In this document: positions 23,263 through 32,259 of the stretch, piece after piece
Layout: each line of letters opens with the position of its first letter
How positions within the stretch are numbered: position 1 is the stretch's first letter
Assembly: GCA_017548365.1 (NCBI GenBank)
Contig: JAFZAC010000016.1
Coordinates: 310,001 to 374,000, forward strand
Source of the DNA: Muribaculaceae bacterium
GTDB taxonomy: Bacteria > Bacteroidota > Bacteroidia > Bacteroidales > Muribaculaceae
Direction of reading: 5' to 3'
DNA: 64,000 bases
The notes under the pieces: generated by a model
The model's input: the letters and a program-made list of their open reading frames with translations, nothing else
What the model was told of the DNA's origin: nothing
Database searches by the model: none
Position numbers and translations under genes: made by a program

Positions 23263-25512
23263 TTAGAACATCAAGGTAAGATGTGCGAGCACATTGGTGC
23301 CTGCCATTGGATAGAAGCGTGGATCGCTGCTCAAGGTAGGCTGATTGTTCTTGTTTCCGTCTTTGTATATGGCCGCAGTCTGAGCATAGCCGTTGTTCTC
23401 ATACTCTTTGTTGAACAAGTTGTAGATTGTCACTCCAGCAGTGATTTTCTTCATGTAAGGCAATTTGAACGTGTAAGCAAGACCCAAATTGCTGATGAAA
23501 TAAGGATCAAGAGAGTCTTCCTTGCTTTCGAAGTTATCGAGATACTGACGGCTCACATATTGCGACTGCAGTTGAGCCCCAAAGCCCTTGTAGTTGAATT
23601 GTAACACACTATTGATGATAGCGCTTGGCGAGAATGCAATTGTTGTGTTGCCTTTCTCAATGGCAGTCTGAGTCCACATTTCCTCCCAATTGTCGTCATA
23701 ATCGCTCACATAGCCCACATAGTTTTTGATTATGTTGCGGCTCAAGGTTGCGTTCACGTCCCAGCGCAACCAGTCTGTGAATTTGACTCCTGCCATAAGT
23801 TCAACGCCGGCACGGTAGCTGTCAGGAACATTCTCGGCCATCAGCTCGCCTATCTCATTGAGTTTGCCATTGAGCACGAGCTGGTCTTTGTATTTCATGT
23901 AATAGAAGTTTACTCCAGCCGAGAATATGCTGCTCTTGAACTCATAACCTACCTCCCAGTCATAGAGCTTCTCGGCACGAGGGTGCTCGAGGAAGAGGCC
24001 GTCGGTGTAGTTGTTGCGAGTAGGCTCCTTCTGAGCAACGGCAAACGAGGCATAAATGCGGTTCTTGCTGTCTATTTGCCAGTTAAGACCTGCCTTTGGA
24101 TTGAAAAAGCTGAAATTCTCATCAACATCAAGCACTTGCAAGTGCTCGGGACTGGCGGTCCAGTCCCATTTGTCGTTATCGCCTTCAATCTTGTAGTTGA
24201 TGTGGCGGAACTGAAGATCGAGATATGCGCTCAGTCCTTCCCAAATAGTGTAGTTGTTCTTCCAATAGATGTTGAAATCGGTCTTCTTTCCCTTGTTGCG
24301 GTAGTACTCATGGTCAGGTTCAAGAGTTCCGATATAGTTTTCTACCCATATTACTTGACCATAATGGTCGTTACCATAGGTGTTGAGACTAACGCCAAGC
24401 ACACTTGCCAAACGGCTGTTGTTGTAATGCAGTGAGAACAATCCTCCACCAAAACCGCTGTCAACGATTTTCTTGCGCACAAGATTTGATTTCTTCACCA
24501 TCTCGCCATTATATTCAAATGGAGTCAAACCATATTCCTTGAGCGTGCGCAGGTTCTTGTACTCCTGGTAGTAGCCATAACCGTCGGTGTAGTGCAGAGC
24601 TGCATTGATCCTCCAACGATAATTGAACTTATGGTCAAGTAGCAATTGGTAATGATACTGTTTGTAAATGTCCTTCTGGTCACTATAGAAACCAGTCACA
24701 ATGCCATCATGCTTGATTTCGCCATTTGGATTGTATTTACGGTCACTTTCGAGCTTGCTGCGGCTGATGCCGTCCCAAGCATGGTAGGTGTCTTCCTTGC
24801 CGCCAAAAGAGATGAAACGCAGCTGGGTATTGTCGTTGACATATGCCACTTGGGCATAGTAGGCAAACAGCGACGAAGAGGCGCGGTCACGGTAGCCGTC
24901 GCTGGAGATGTGCGACAAACGGCCGTCAAAAGCCCAGTGATTACCCATTAGTCCAGTGCCAAACTTCACGGTCTCCTTATTGGTATTGAACGAACCGTAA
25001 GAACCCGAAATCTCACTGAAAGGAATCGGCGAGAATTCCTGCGAACGCATATTTACACTGCCGCCAAAGGTTCCTGAGCCATTGGTTGATGTGCCAGCTC
25101 CTCGCTGCACCTGTATGTCGCGTAGCGACGAGGTGAGGTCGGGAGTATTCACCCAGTAGATACTGTGGCTCTCGGCATCATTCATAGGGATATCGTTCAT
25201 TGTGATATTGATGCGAGTAGCATCGGTACCGCGCACGCGCATCGAGGTGTATCCCACACCAGCACCAGCGTCGCTGGTGAAAAGCATGCTTGGAGTAAAT
25301 GACAACAGCAAGGGAATGTCCTTGCCCAGATTGATGTTTGCAAGTTGTTTTTCTGTCACATTGGTGAAAGCAATAGGTGTACTGCTCGAAGCACGTGTTG
25401 CCAACACCTCCACTTCCTGGAGTTGCACAGAGTCAGTGACCACCTCTTTTTGTGCGGTGGCCAACAAGCTACCGCACATCCCGGCGGCAGCAAGAAGCAT
25501 TGTCTTCTTCAT
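23263..25512 (-). CDS. TonB-dependent outer-membrane thiamine receptor
   Basis: The 749-residue product has a signal peptide (MKKTMLLAAAGMCGSLLATAQ), a plug domain (about 30-150; VEVLATRASSSTPIAFTNVT, TNGSGTFGGSVNMRSQE) and a 22-strand barrel ending VLAHLTLMF with the terminal Phe. There is no SusC-type carboxypeptidase-like N-terminal domain and no SusD gene, so this is a small-molecule receptor rather than a glycan importer. The upstream TPP riboswitch and downstream pnuT identify thiamine (or its phosphates) as the ligand by context. Confidence 0.9.
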   Translation of the reverse strand: MKKTMLLAAAGMCGSLLATAQKEVVTDSVQLQEVEVLATRASSSTPIAFTNVTEKQLANINLGKDIPLLLSFTPSMLFTSDAGAGVGYTSMRVRGTDATRINITMNDIPMNDAESHSIYWVNTPDLTSSLRDIQVQRGAGTSTNGSGTFGGSVNMRSQEFSPIPFSEISGSYGSFNTNKETVKFGTGLMGNHWAFDGRLSHISSDGYRDRASSSLFAYYAQVAYVNDNTQLRFISFGGKEDTYHAWDGISRSKLESDRKYNPNGEIKHDGIVTGFYSDQKDIYKQYHYQLLLDHKFNYRWRINAALHYTDGYGYYQEYKNLRTLKEYGLTPFEYNGEMVKKSNLVRKKIVDSGFGGGLFSLHYNNSRLASVLGVSLNTYGNDHYGQVIWVENYIGTLEPDHEYYRNKGKKTDFNIYWKNNYTIWEGLSAYLDLQFRHINYKIEGDNDKWDWTASPEHLQVLDVDENFSFFNPKAGLNWQIDSKNRIYASFAVAQKEPTRNNYTDGLFLEHPRAEKLYDWEVGYEFKSSIFSAGVNFYYMKYKDQLVLNGKLNEIGELMAENVPDSYRAGVELMAGVKFTDWLRWDVNATLSRNIIKNYVGYVSDYDDNWEEMWTQTAIEKGNTTIAFSPSAIINSVLQFNYKGFGAQLQSQYVSRQYLDNFESKEDSLDPYFISNLGLAYTFKLPYMKKITAGVTIYNLFNKEYENNGYAQTAAIYKDGNKNNQPTLSSDPRFYPMAGTNVLAHLTLMF

Positions 25513-25540
25513 TTACGTTTCTAAAAAATAAGTATTAATA

Positions 25541-25675
25541 AGTTTTGTTCTCTACGCCGGCATTACCCGGTTCAGATTCCATGGGTATGTTCTCAGCCAC
25601 ACCAGCTACTCATGACAACAAGTTCAGAAAAACATTGAATCACAAGAGCCTAAAAGGTGTAGCACCCCCAAACTC
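25541..25675 (-). promoter_or_regulatory. TPP (THI-box) riboswitch
   Basis: On the minus strand the conserved core is present: GGGGTGC (near 25669), then GGCTGAGAACATACCC, GAACCGGGTAATGCC and GGCGTAGAGAA. The ends AGTTTG and CAAAACT can pair as P1. Between GGGGTGC and GCTGAGA lies an insertion of about 65 bases, longer than the minimal form, consistent with an extended P3 arm. It starts just after the promoter and ends 29 bases before the receptor ATG, so control of translation initiation is likely. No T-run terminator was seen. Confidence 0.93.
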
Positions 25676-25690
25676 ATTAGAATCACGCCA

Positions 25691-25722
25691 CAAAGGTACA
25701 ACATTCCCTCGAAATCCCCAAA
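25691..25722 (-). promoter_or_regulatory. Promoter of the thiamine-uptake operon
   Basis: TTTG (25722-25719), a 20-base gap, TACCTTTG (25698-25691) on the minus strand: a full match to the Bacteroides -33/-7 pattern. The predicted transcript start is about 10 bases before the riboswitch P1 stem. Confidence 0.8.
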
Positions 25723-25743
25723 AAACATGGAGATTTCCATACA

Positions 25744-26268
25744 TCATAATTCCTCAGTGATGCTTTCAAGCAGTTGCCGTAGTGGTGGCTGTGCTGCTGT
25801 ATGTTCTTTTTCGACTATGGCACGCAATTCTACAGTTTTCTCTATCCTATTCATTAACAGAAGATTGAGCAGAAGGCGATAGGCTGTGTATTTCACAAGA
25901 GTGTTGTCGCTTGAGCGCAATTGTCCCCACAACTTGGGTGCATATTTGAGATGACGCAGCAGGCGGTGGCAAAGAACGTCGGCAACCTCTTCGCTTTCCA
26001 CGCTTTCACACCATGCAATAGCAGTTTCCATTTCAAATTCCTCAACAGGATACAGCATCGGCGCTGCCAAACGGCACTCGCGGTGATTTATATCGTCCCA
26101 CAGCGACTGTGCCAGCTGGACATCTTTCTCATAGCGACCAGCAATGGCTATCACGTCAGACAGCTGACATCCCATAATCACCTGATGAGGGTCACCCGCA
26201 GCACGCAATTGCTCGGCAACAACGCCATTGCGATAAGCAAAAAACTCCTTCCTGATTGATTGCAACAT
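25744..26268 (-). CDS. AlkD-like HEAT-repeat protein, active site apparently lost
   Basis: The 174-residue helical protein resembles the AlkD fold: GDPHQVIMGCQLSDVIAIAG, DVQLAQSLWDDINHRECRL and EEVADVLCHRLLRHL. It is shorter than the 260-residue AlkD-type protein at 14047 and lacks the Trp-Asp-x-x-Asp segment; the corresponding position reads CESVESEEVADVL. It is therefore more likely a HEAT scaffold or a remnant than a glycosylase. The gene stands alone. A CTAG array lies 25 bases upstream of its start. Confidence 0.6.
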   Translation of the reverse strand: MLQSIRKEFFAYRNGVVAEQLRAAGDPHQVIMGCQLSDVIAIAGRYEKDVQLAQSLWDDINHRECRLAAPMLYPVEEFEMETAIAWCESVESEEVADVLCHRLLRHLKYAPKLWGQLRSSDNTLVKYTAYRLLLNLLLMNRIEKTVELRAIVEKEHTAAQPPLRQLLESITEEL

Positions 26269-26292
26269 AAAAGTAAATAGTTTAATAAAAAA

Positions 26293-26336
26293 CTAGATTC
26301 CCTAGACAATCTTTATATCTAGAGAATCTAGTTCAA
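26293..26336. repeat. Period-9 CTAG array (locus A)
   Basis: Five units read CTAGATTCC, CTAGACAAT, CTTTATAT (8 bases), CTAGAGAAT and CTAGTTCAA. It lies between the AlkD-like gene start and the M49 peptidase stop, and passes directly into a period-7 array. Confidence 0.75.
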
Positions 26337-26378
26337 AATTTCGTTTCAGAATCTTCGATCTTCGATCTCCAATCCACC
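26337..26378. repeat. Period-7 array abutting the M49 peptidase stop
   Basis: Six consecutive heptamers: AATTTCG, TTTCAGA, ATCTTCG, ATCTTCG, ATCTCCA, ATCCACC. The next base, 26379, is the last base of the peptidase stop codon. The array follows the period-9 array at 26293-26336 with no gap. Confidence 0.65.
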
Positions 26379-28436
26379 TTATTTAGTCAGTGGCGAATAG
26401 TCGCGACCATAGCGCAAATGCTGATCGATGTAGTTCTCGTCGTAGCTGATGGTGATGTCCTTTATTTCACCATTTGCATCCTTAACCACATTATAAACAG
26501 GGTTCACAAAGCCCTTGTATGGAGCGATGTTCAGCCCCTCATAGCGCTTGAGCACCTCAGCATGAATCTTTGGATCAACTTTTACTCCATAGGTCTCCAC
26601 AAGTTTGCGTCCGGCTTCATAATCGCCCTCACTCTTGATGCGCTGAATCTCGGCAAGAAGCTCAGCGAAGAGACCACGCAACTTTTGATAGTCATTAACC
26701 TTGATATAGGTCTTGCCTGCTTTCTTGTTATAAACATACTCAATCACCTTAGCCTTTTTGCCCTTTTGGTAGCACCACTCACTGATGAGCTTGCGATTGC
26801 GCATGTGCGACTCTTCAATGTCCTTACCTGGCTCAATGCGAGTGAGCTGAGTCATCAAACCGTTCATGATATACTTGTAGTATTCGGCCTTGTAGGTGTC
26901 GGGCGACTGGAAGATGCCAAGTTCGATAAGCTTAGGATCGGCCAAATAGTAAAGTGCGAAAAGGTCGGCACGAGCCTCTTCGAGGGTTGCGCCATAAGCC
27001 TTGAGTGCATCGGGGTCAACACCTGGAAGTAACTGACCGCTTGCATGACCTAAGCACTCGTGAAGGTCGGTGTGAAGCTTGTCGGCGAGAGTGAGGTAAT
27101 TCTTCATAAGCTGTACCTCAACATCGCTATAGGCAAACTCTTCGTTGAAACCAGTTCCGCTAGCAACTTCATCATAAGCATCAGTGATGTTCTCCAGAGT
27201 CACCGACTTCGAGCCGTGAGCAGCTCGAATCCAGTTGCTGTTAGGCAAGTTGATGCCGATTGGAGTAGAAGGATAGCTGTCGCCGGCAAGAATGGCGGCG
27301 GTGATAACCTTGGCACTAACACCTTTCACGTTCTCTTTCTTGAAGCGTGGATCAACTGGTGAGTGATCCTCAAACCACTGTGCATTCTCACTGATAAGCG
27401 AGGTGCGGGTCGATGCCTCGGTGTTGCGGAAGTTCACAATGCTCTCCCAGTTGGCAGTCATACCTAGAGGATCACCGTAGCTTTCGATAAAGCCGTTGAT
27501 GAAGTCAACATCACCATTGGTCTCTTCAGCCCACATGATACTGTAGTCGTCAAATGCCTTGAGATCACCAGTAGTGTAATACTCGATAAGTTTGGCTATA
27601 TAAGCCTTCTGAGCGCTGTTCTCGGCAACACTGGCAGCCTTTTGAAGCCAATATACGATATTTACGATAGCTTTGCTGTAAAGCCCGCCAATTTTGTATT
27701 GTTTTTCAACAACTTTGCCGTCCTCCTTCACCACCTTGCAGTTAAGGCCATAAGAAATCGGTGTCTCGTCGTTGGGGTCTTTCAATGCGTTGTAGTAGTC
27801 CTCAACTTCCTGCTGGGTAACGCCCTCATAGAGGTTGTTGGCACTGGTGAGAATCAAATCCTCGCCGTCGGCTTGGTTAACCCTCTTAGCCATGAAAGTG
27901 GGGTCAAAAATCACCTTGTCAAGAAGAGCAAGCAGCTCGTTGGCCTTGTCACACTTCTTCTCCTGTGAGCACTTGTCACACGATTGGATGGGAAGTTTCT
28001 CAAGTGGCAGCTTCTTGTACTCAGCATCAAAGAACTCCTGAGAGAACTCAGGCACAAATTTGTCCTGAGAATAGTGGTGATGGATGCCATTGCCAAACCA
28101 CACCTGCTTCAAGTACTTCTCAAGGCCTTTGAAATCGGCACTCGAGCGGTCGCCATTGTATCCAGTGTACATAGCTTCGAGTACTTGACGAACAACCAGA
28201 TTGTACTTGCCATTCTGGTCAAAAAGGATGTCACGACCTTGGAGAGCTGCCTCGGTAAGATAGTAAACATACTTCTTCTGCTGCAAGCTCAAGTCGTCAA
28301 AACCTGGGACCTGATAGCGCAAAACCTCAATGTCGGCAAAGCGGTCCACGTTGTAATTGAAATTGCTGTTCTGTGCCATAGCAATACTTGTTGATGCCAA
28401 TGCCACTACAGCAGCGGCAATTAATTTTTTCTTCAT
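26379..28436 (-). CDS. M49-family zinc peptidase (dipeptidyl peptidase III-like)
   Basis: Releases dipeptides from the N termini of peptides. The 685-residue product has the M49 zinc motif HECLGH (H459, E460, H464) and the second motif EEARAD (E486-E487), which supplies the third ligand. A signal peptide (MKKKLIAAAVVALASTSIAMAQ) indicates export to the periplasm, so the start is set at that Met, 12 codons inside the longest frame. Cysteines in QSCDKCSQEKKCDKAN (about residue 155) form a small extra cluster. Together with the DPP IV at 35179 it points to peptide use. Confidence 0.92.
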   Translation of the reverse strand: MKKKLIAAAVVALASTSIAMAQNSNFNYNVDRFADIEVLRYQVPGFDDLSLQQKKYVYYLTEAALQGRDILFDQNGKYNLVVRQVLEAMYTGYNGDRSSADFKGLEKYLKQVWFGNGIHHHYSQDKFVPEFSQEFFDAEYKKLPLEKLPIQSCDKCSQEKKCDKANELLALLDKVIFDPTFMAKRVNQADGEDLILTSANNLYEGVTQQEVEDYYNALKDPNDETPISYGLNCKVVKEDGKVVEKQYKIGGLYSKAIVNIVYWLQKAASVAENSAQKAYIAKLIEYYTTGDLKAFDDYSIMWAEETNGDVDFINGFIESYGDPLGMTANWESIVNFRNTEASTRTSLISENAQWFEDHSPVDPRFKKENVKGVSAKVITAAILAGDSYPSTPIGINLPNSNWIRAAHGSKSVTLENITDAYDEVASGTGFNEEFAYSDVEVQLMKNYLTLADKLHTDLHECLGHASGQLLPGVDPDALKAYGATLEEARADLFALYYLADPKLIELGIFQSPDTYKAEYYKYIMNGLMTQLTRIEPGKDIEESHMRNRKLISEWCYQKGKKAKVIEYVYNKKAGKTYIKVNDYQKLRGLFAELLAEIQRIKSEGDYEAGRKLVETYGVKVDPKIHAEVLKRYEGLNIAPYKGFVNPVYNVVKDANGEIKDITISYDENYIDQHLRYGRDYSPLTK

Positions 28437-28492
28437 AAAATGGTTTATAAAATTAGTAATAGTTGTTTTCAAGATTATTGTGCAAATTTAAT

Positions 28493-28500
28493 ACTTTTCT
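28493..28500 (-). promoter_or_regulatory. -7 promoter box of the M49 peptidase
   Basis: The minus strand reads TAAATTTG, a match to TAnnTTTG, 56 bases upstream of the start at 28436. No -33 box at the usual spacing. Confidence 0.4.
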
Positions 28501-28593
28501 TCAAACCCACAATCCCAAAAGCTTTAAAAGTATCAGGAACATGAAAAAAGGAAGTTCAAATTCTCTTGTTTTACTGCAAAAAGCAGTGTTTTT

Positions 28594-28626
28594 TTTGAAA
28601 GTTTCGGTCAAAATGCGTTATCTTTG
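28594..28626 (+). promoter_or_regulatory. Promoter of the GH9/NodB fusion gene
   Basis: TTTG (28594-28597), a 21-base gap, TATCTTTG (28619-28626): a full match to the Bacteroides -33/-7 pattern, 20 bases before the ATG at 28647. Its position rules out the GTG at 28626 as the start. Confidence 0.8.
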
Positions 28627-28646
28627 TGTCATTAACAATTGTTTCT

Positions 28647-31178
28647 ATGATGAGAAATTGCATAATAACACTTCTATTGTCAATTGCAATGGTGACTATG
28701 GCCAATGCTGGCGAATGGATTCGCATCAATCAGCTGGGATATCTGCCTCATGCCACCAAGGTGGCAGTATTTATGAGCAACGATCCAACAACGGTCGAAT
28801 ATTTTGAACTGATTGACGCTTTTACGGGAAAGGTAGCATATCACTCGCAACAAGTTCGTGCAACAGCGCCTTTACAATATATGAAATATACCTGTAGACT
28901 GAATTTCAGCGACTTTCAACGACAAGGTTCATATTTCATTCGTGTAGGGAAAACCACATCGCACATCTTTGCCATCAACGGAGCTGTCTATAATGGCACT
29001 GCCGATTTTGTGCTAAACTACATGAGGCAACAGCAGTGCGGCTATAATCCATTTCAACACGACAGTTGTCACACCAAAGATGCTTATGTACGCTACCATC
29101 CAACCAAGGAGGGGCAGCGCATAGATGAGCGCGGTGGATGGCATGATGCTGCCGACTTACTGCAATACACCACAACCACTGCCAATGCTATCTATCAAAT
29201 GATGTTTGCCTATCAGCAAAACCCCTTGGCATTTACCGACCATTTTGATGCCAATGGTGATAAAGGTGCCAACGGTATTCCCGACATCGTGGACCAAATC
29301 ATGTGGGGACTTGACTGGCTTAACCGCATGAACCCAGAAAAGAGCGAAATCTATAACCAAATTGGCGATGACCGAGACCATATCGGCACAAAGATGCCCA
29401 AGGACGACCCCGCCGACTATGGCTGGGGACCAAACAATGGTCGACCGGTATATTATGTTAACGGCAAGCCTCAACAACGTGGCAAGTTTCTCAATGCAAC
29501 TATGGGCGGAGCCAGCACAGCAGGAAAATTTGCCAGTGACTTTGCCTTGGGAAGCCAAATATTGAAACCCTTCTATCCCGACTTTGCACTCAAAATCCAG
29601 GATAAGGCAACCGATGCGTTTCAAGTGGGTATCGACATGCCCGGAAACACGCAGACGGTGAGCGTAGTATCCCCGTATATCTATGAGGAAGACAACTGGG
29701 CAGACGACATGGAACTTGGGGCCATTGAGCTATATAGACTCACTGGCGACAAAAAATATCTCACACAGGCAGTGGAATATGGACGACGTGAGCCGGTAAC
29801 GCCGTGGATGGGCGCCGACAGTGCACGTCACTATCAATGGTATCCGTTCATGAACATGGGGCACTATCAAGTGGCGGCAATGGCAGGTAACAACATCAGG
29901 CTGTGCAACGAGTTCATCCGAAACCTCAAGACAGGAATTGAGCGTGTGGAGCAGAGAGCACGAGCCCTTAATCATCCGTTTTACTGGGGAGTGCCGGGAA
30001 TATGGTGCAGCAACAACCTCACCACGGCATTACTCACACAGTGCATACTCTACCGCAAGCTAACAGGCGACCGTCAGTTTGAAGAAATGGAAGGTTCTTT
30101 ACGCGACTGGCTCTTCGGGTGCAACCCGTGGGGCACTAGCATGATTGTTGAACTTCCCAAGGGAGGAGTCTATCCCCACGCCACACACAGCAACTGGGTG
30201 TTCCAAAATGTGGGAATCCCTACCGGAGGGCTGGTCGATGGCCCAGTTTATGCCACTATCTTCAACAGTCTCAAAGGTGTGAATCTTAATGAGGATATGC
30301 CCCATGTAATAGCTAATGCTTACAATGACTTCCAACCCGGAGACGTAGTCTATCACGACAACACCCATGACTACAGCACAAACGAGCCCACCATGGACGG
30401 CACAGCGTCACTCACGTTTCCACTTTCAACCTACGAGATGGAAGGCAGAGGTGAGGCAGCATACGAAATTGATAATAATATCTATGACGAAGGAGGTATA
30501 GTGCAGGGCAATCCAAGCGTCAAAAACATATGCCTTGTATTTACAGCCGACAGTCTTGCAACAGGTGCCCAAACAATAATTTCTACACTGAAGAAAAACA
30601 ATGTGAAAGGAGCATTTTTCTTTACTGGACACTTCTTCTCGACGTTCCCCGACATTGTAACGCGCCTTGTTGAAGACGGGCACTATGTATCTTGTCATGG
30701 TTATAAACATCAAGTGCTGTGTCCATGGAACGACCGAGATTCCTCACTGGTGACTCATGACGAATTCATCGACGACCTTAAGCAGGCCTATGCCACGATG
30801 GCGCCTTTTGGTATCACGCCCGAGAATTCCCCTTACTTCATCCCGCCCTATGAGTGGTATAATTCACGCCATGCATCATGGGCAAGAGAACTGGGTTTAC
30901 AAGTGATAAATTACACTCCCGGCACCCAAAGCAACAATGATTATACATGGATAGGACTCAAGTATTACCGAGACAACAAATGGCTGTGGAACAGTATCAT
31001 GAATTGGGAAAAGCAACATTCTCTCAACGGGCATTTTCTAATGATTCACTTAGGCAAAGACAGTCGTCGTCCTAAAGGTTTTTATGAACGGCTACCTGAA
31101 CTTATCAAGATACTGAAAAAGCATGGATACAGTTTCGTCACCCCTGAGCAGATGACTGGACTTCACCTTGCGCACTAA
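28647..31178 (+). CDS. GH9 glycosidase fused to a NodB-like polysaccharide deacetylase domain
   Basis: The 843-residue product has a signal peptide (MMRNCIITLLLSIAMVTMANA), an Ig-like cellulase N domain (about 22-110; EWIRINQLGYLPHATKVAVF), a GH9 catalytic module (about 120-600) with GGWHDAAD (D167, D170) and NEPTMDG (E580, the proton-donor position), and a NodB-type domain (about 630-835). In the latter the metal ligands D635 (FTADS), H684 and H688 (HGYKH) are kept, but the usual first Asp of TFDD is Ala and the Arg of RPPY is Ile (FIPPY). So GH9 looks active and the deacetylase part altered. The substrate is unknown; a beta-glucan or an N-acetylated glycan is possible. The gene has its own promoter and no SusC/SusD neighbours. 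Confidence 0.88.
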   Translation: MMRNCIITLLLSIAMVTMANAGEWIRINQLGYLPHATKVAVFMSNDPTTVEYFELIDAFTGKVAYHSQQVRATAPLQYMKYTCRLNFSDFQRQGSYFIRVGKTTSHIFAINGAVYNGTADFVLNYMRQQQCGYNPFQHDSCHTKDAYVRYHPTKEGQRIDERGGWHDAADLLQYTTTTANAIYQMMFAYQQNPLAFTDHFDANGDKGANGIPDIVDQIMWGLDWLNRMNPEKSEIYNQIGDDRDHIGTKMPKDDPADYGWGPNNGRPVYYVNGKPQQRGKFLNATMGGASTAGKFASDFALGSQILKPFYPDFALKIQDKATDAFQVGIDMPGNTQTVSVVSPYIYEEDNWADDMELGAIELYRLTGDKKYLTQAVEYGRREPVTPWMGADSARHYQWYPFMNMGHYQVAAMAGNNIRLCNEFIRNLKTGIERVEQRARALNHPFYWGVPGIWCSNNLTTALLTQCILYRKLTGDRQFEEMEGSLRDWLFGCNPWGTSMIVELPKGGVYPHATHSNWVFQNVGIPTGGLVDGPVYATIFNSLKGVNLNEDMPHVIANAYNDFQPGDVVYHDNTHDYSTNEPTMDGTASLTFPLSTYEMEGRGEAAYEIDNNIYDEGGIVQGNPSVKNICLVFTADSLATGAQTIISTLKKNNVKGAFFFTGHFFSTFPDIVTRLVEDGHYVSCHGYKHQVLCPWNDRDSSLVTHDEFIDDLKQAYATMAPFGITPENSPYFIPPYEWYNSRHASWARELGLQVINYTPGTQSNNDYTWIGLKYYRDNKWLWNSIMNWEKQHSLNGHFLMIHLGKDSRRPKGFYERLPELIKILKKHGYSFVTPEQMTGLHLAH

Positions 31179-31249
31179 TTGTATAGCTTATCAAACCTTA
31201 TTAATATATTTCTTAATTATCTTAATAATATATAATAAGGGTGCAAAGT

Positions 31250-31280
31250 TTTGCTGTGTGGGGGGAAATGTGTACTTTTG
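31250..31280 (+). promoter_or_regulatory. Promoter of the etfBA-acyl-CoA dehydrogenase operon
   Basis: TTTG (31250-31253), a 19-base gap, TACTTTTG (31273-31280), matching the Bacteroides -33/-7 pattern. The leader to the etfB ATG is about 80 bases with no recognised structure. Confidence 0.75.
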
Positions 31281-31367
31281 CACGTTTTTATAGGTGGCTA
31301 TGCCCCATAGTATTGCACATAAAAGAGTATAAAACAACAAAGTAATATTAATCAAACATTTGATTCT

Positions 31368-32240
31368 ATGAGTTTGAATATCGTTGTGCTGGCAAAACAA
31401 GTGCCAGACACTCGTAACGTGGGTAAAGATGCGATGAAGGCCGATGGCACCATCAACCGTGCCGCACTTCCCGCAATTTTCAACCCCGAAGATCTGAATG
31501 CGCTTGAGCAAGCGCTTCAGCTCAAGGATGCTCATCCTGGTTCGAAAATCACGCTCGTGACAATGGGATTGCCTCGCAGTGCCGAGATGGTACGCGAGAG
31601 CCTGTATCGCGGCGGTGACGACGGCGTGGTACTTACCGACCGCCCATTGGGTGGCGCCGACACCCTTGCGACAAGCTATTCGCTAGCGCAGACCATCCGT
31701 CACCTCGACAAGGTGGACATAATCGTTGGTGGACGCCAGGCTATTGATGGCGATACCGCTCAGGTAGGTCCACAGATTGCCGAAAAGCTTGATTTGCCAC
31801 AAGTCACTTATGCCGAGAGCGTTAAGGTAGAAAACGGCATCGCAACAATCAAGCGCCGCATTGAGAACGGCTTTGAAACCGTTACCTGCCCGCTGCCTCT
31901 GGTGGTTACTGTCAACGGCAGTGCCGACGCTTGCCGTCCACGCAACGCCAAGTTGATTCAAAAGTACAAATATGCAGTCACTCCAAGTGAGAAGGCTCAG
32001 CTGAGCGAGGAGCGCCAAAAGCTCATCGAGGCTCGTCCTTACCTTAACATTCGTGAGTGGGGTGTTGCCGACATTGAGGCCGACCCTAACCAGATTGGTA
32101 TGAAAGGTTCGCCCACTAAGGTTAAGACTGTGGTAAACGTTGTGTTCCAGGCTAAGGAAAGTAAGGCCATCGAGGGCAGCGACGAAGCCCAACTCGAAGG
32201 TCTCGTGCAAGAACTCATAGCCGACCACATCATTGGTTAA
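31368..32240 (+). CDS. etfB: Electron transfer flavoprotein, beta subunit
   Basis: Forms the AMP/FAD-containing heterodimer with EtfA that accepts electrons from acyl-CoA dehydrogenase. The 290-residue product shows the FixA/EtfB pattern: VVLAKQVPDTRNV, FNPEDLNALEQAL, GGRQAIDGDTAQVGPQIAEKL and PLPLVVTVNGSADACRPRN. It is first of three co-directional genes, followed after 19 bases by etfA. No signal peptide; cytoplasmic. Whether this Etf bifurcates electrons cannot be decided by eye. Confidence 0.94.
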   Translation: MSLNIVVLAKQVPDTRNVGKDAMKADGTINRAALPAIFNPEDLNALEQALQLKDAHPGSKITLVTMGLPRSAEMVRESLYRGGDDGVVLTDRPLGGADTLATSYSLAQTIRHLDKVDIIVGGRQAIDGDTAQVGPQIAEKLDLPQVTYAESVKVENGIATIKRRIENGFETVTCPLPLVVTVNGSADACRPRNAKLIQKYKYAVTPSEKAQLSEERQKLIEARPYLNIREWGVADIEADPNQIGMKGSPTKVKTVVNVVFQAKESKAIEGSDEAQLEGLVQELIADHIIG

Positions 32241-32259
32241 CAATCTAATTTTGAAGACT

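Noticed and set aside
23263..25512. SusC-type glycan importer
   Set aside because: No SusC N-terminal extension and no SusD gene; the TPP riboswitch and pnuT point to thiamine.
31197..31240. A/T-only inverted repeat after the GH9 gene as a terminator
   Set aside because: Arms match only approximately, the stem has almost no G-C pairs and no T run follows.
31191..31535. 114-codon minus-strand frame upstream of etfB
   Set aside because: Covers the etf promoter and the first codons of etfB; no recognisable product.
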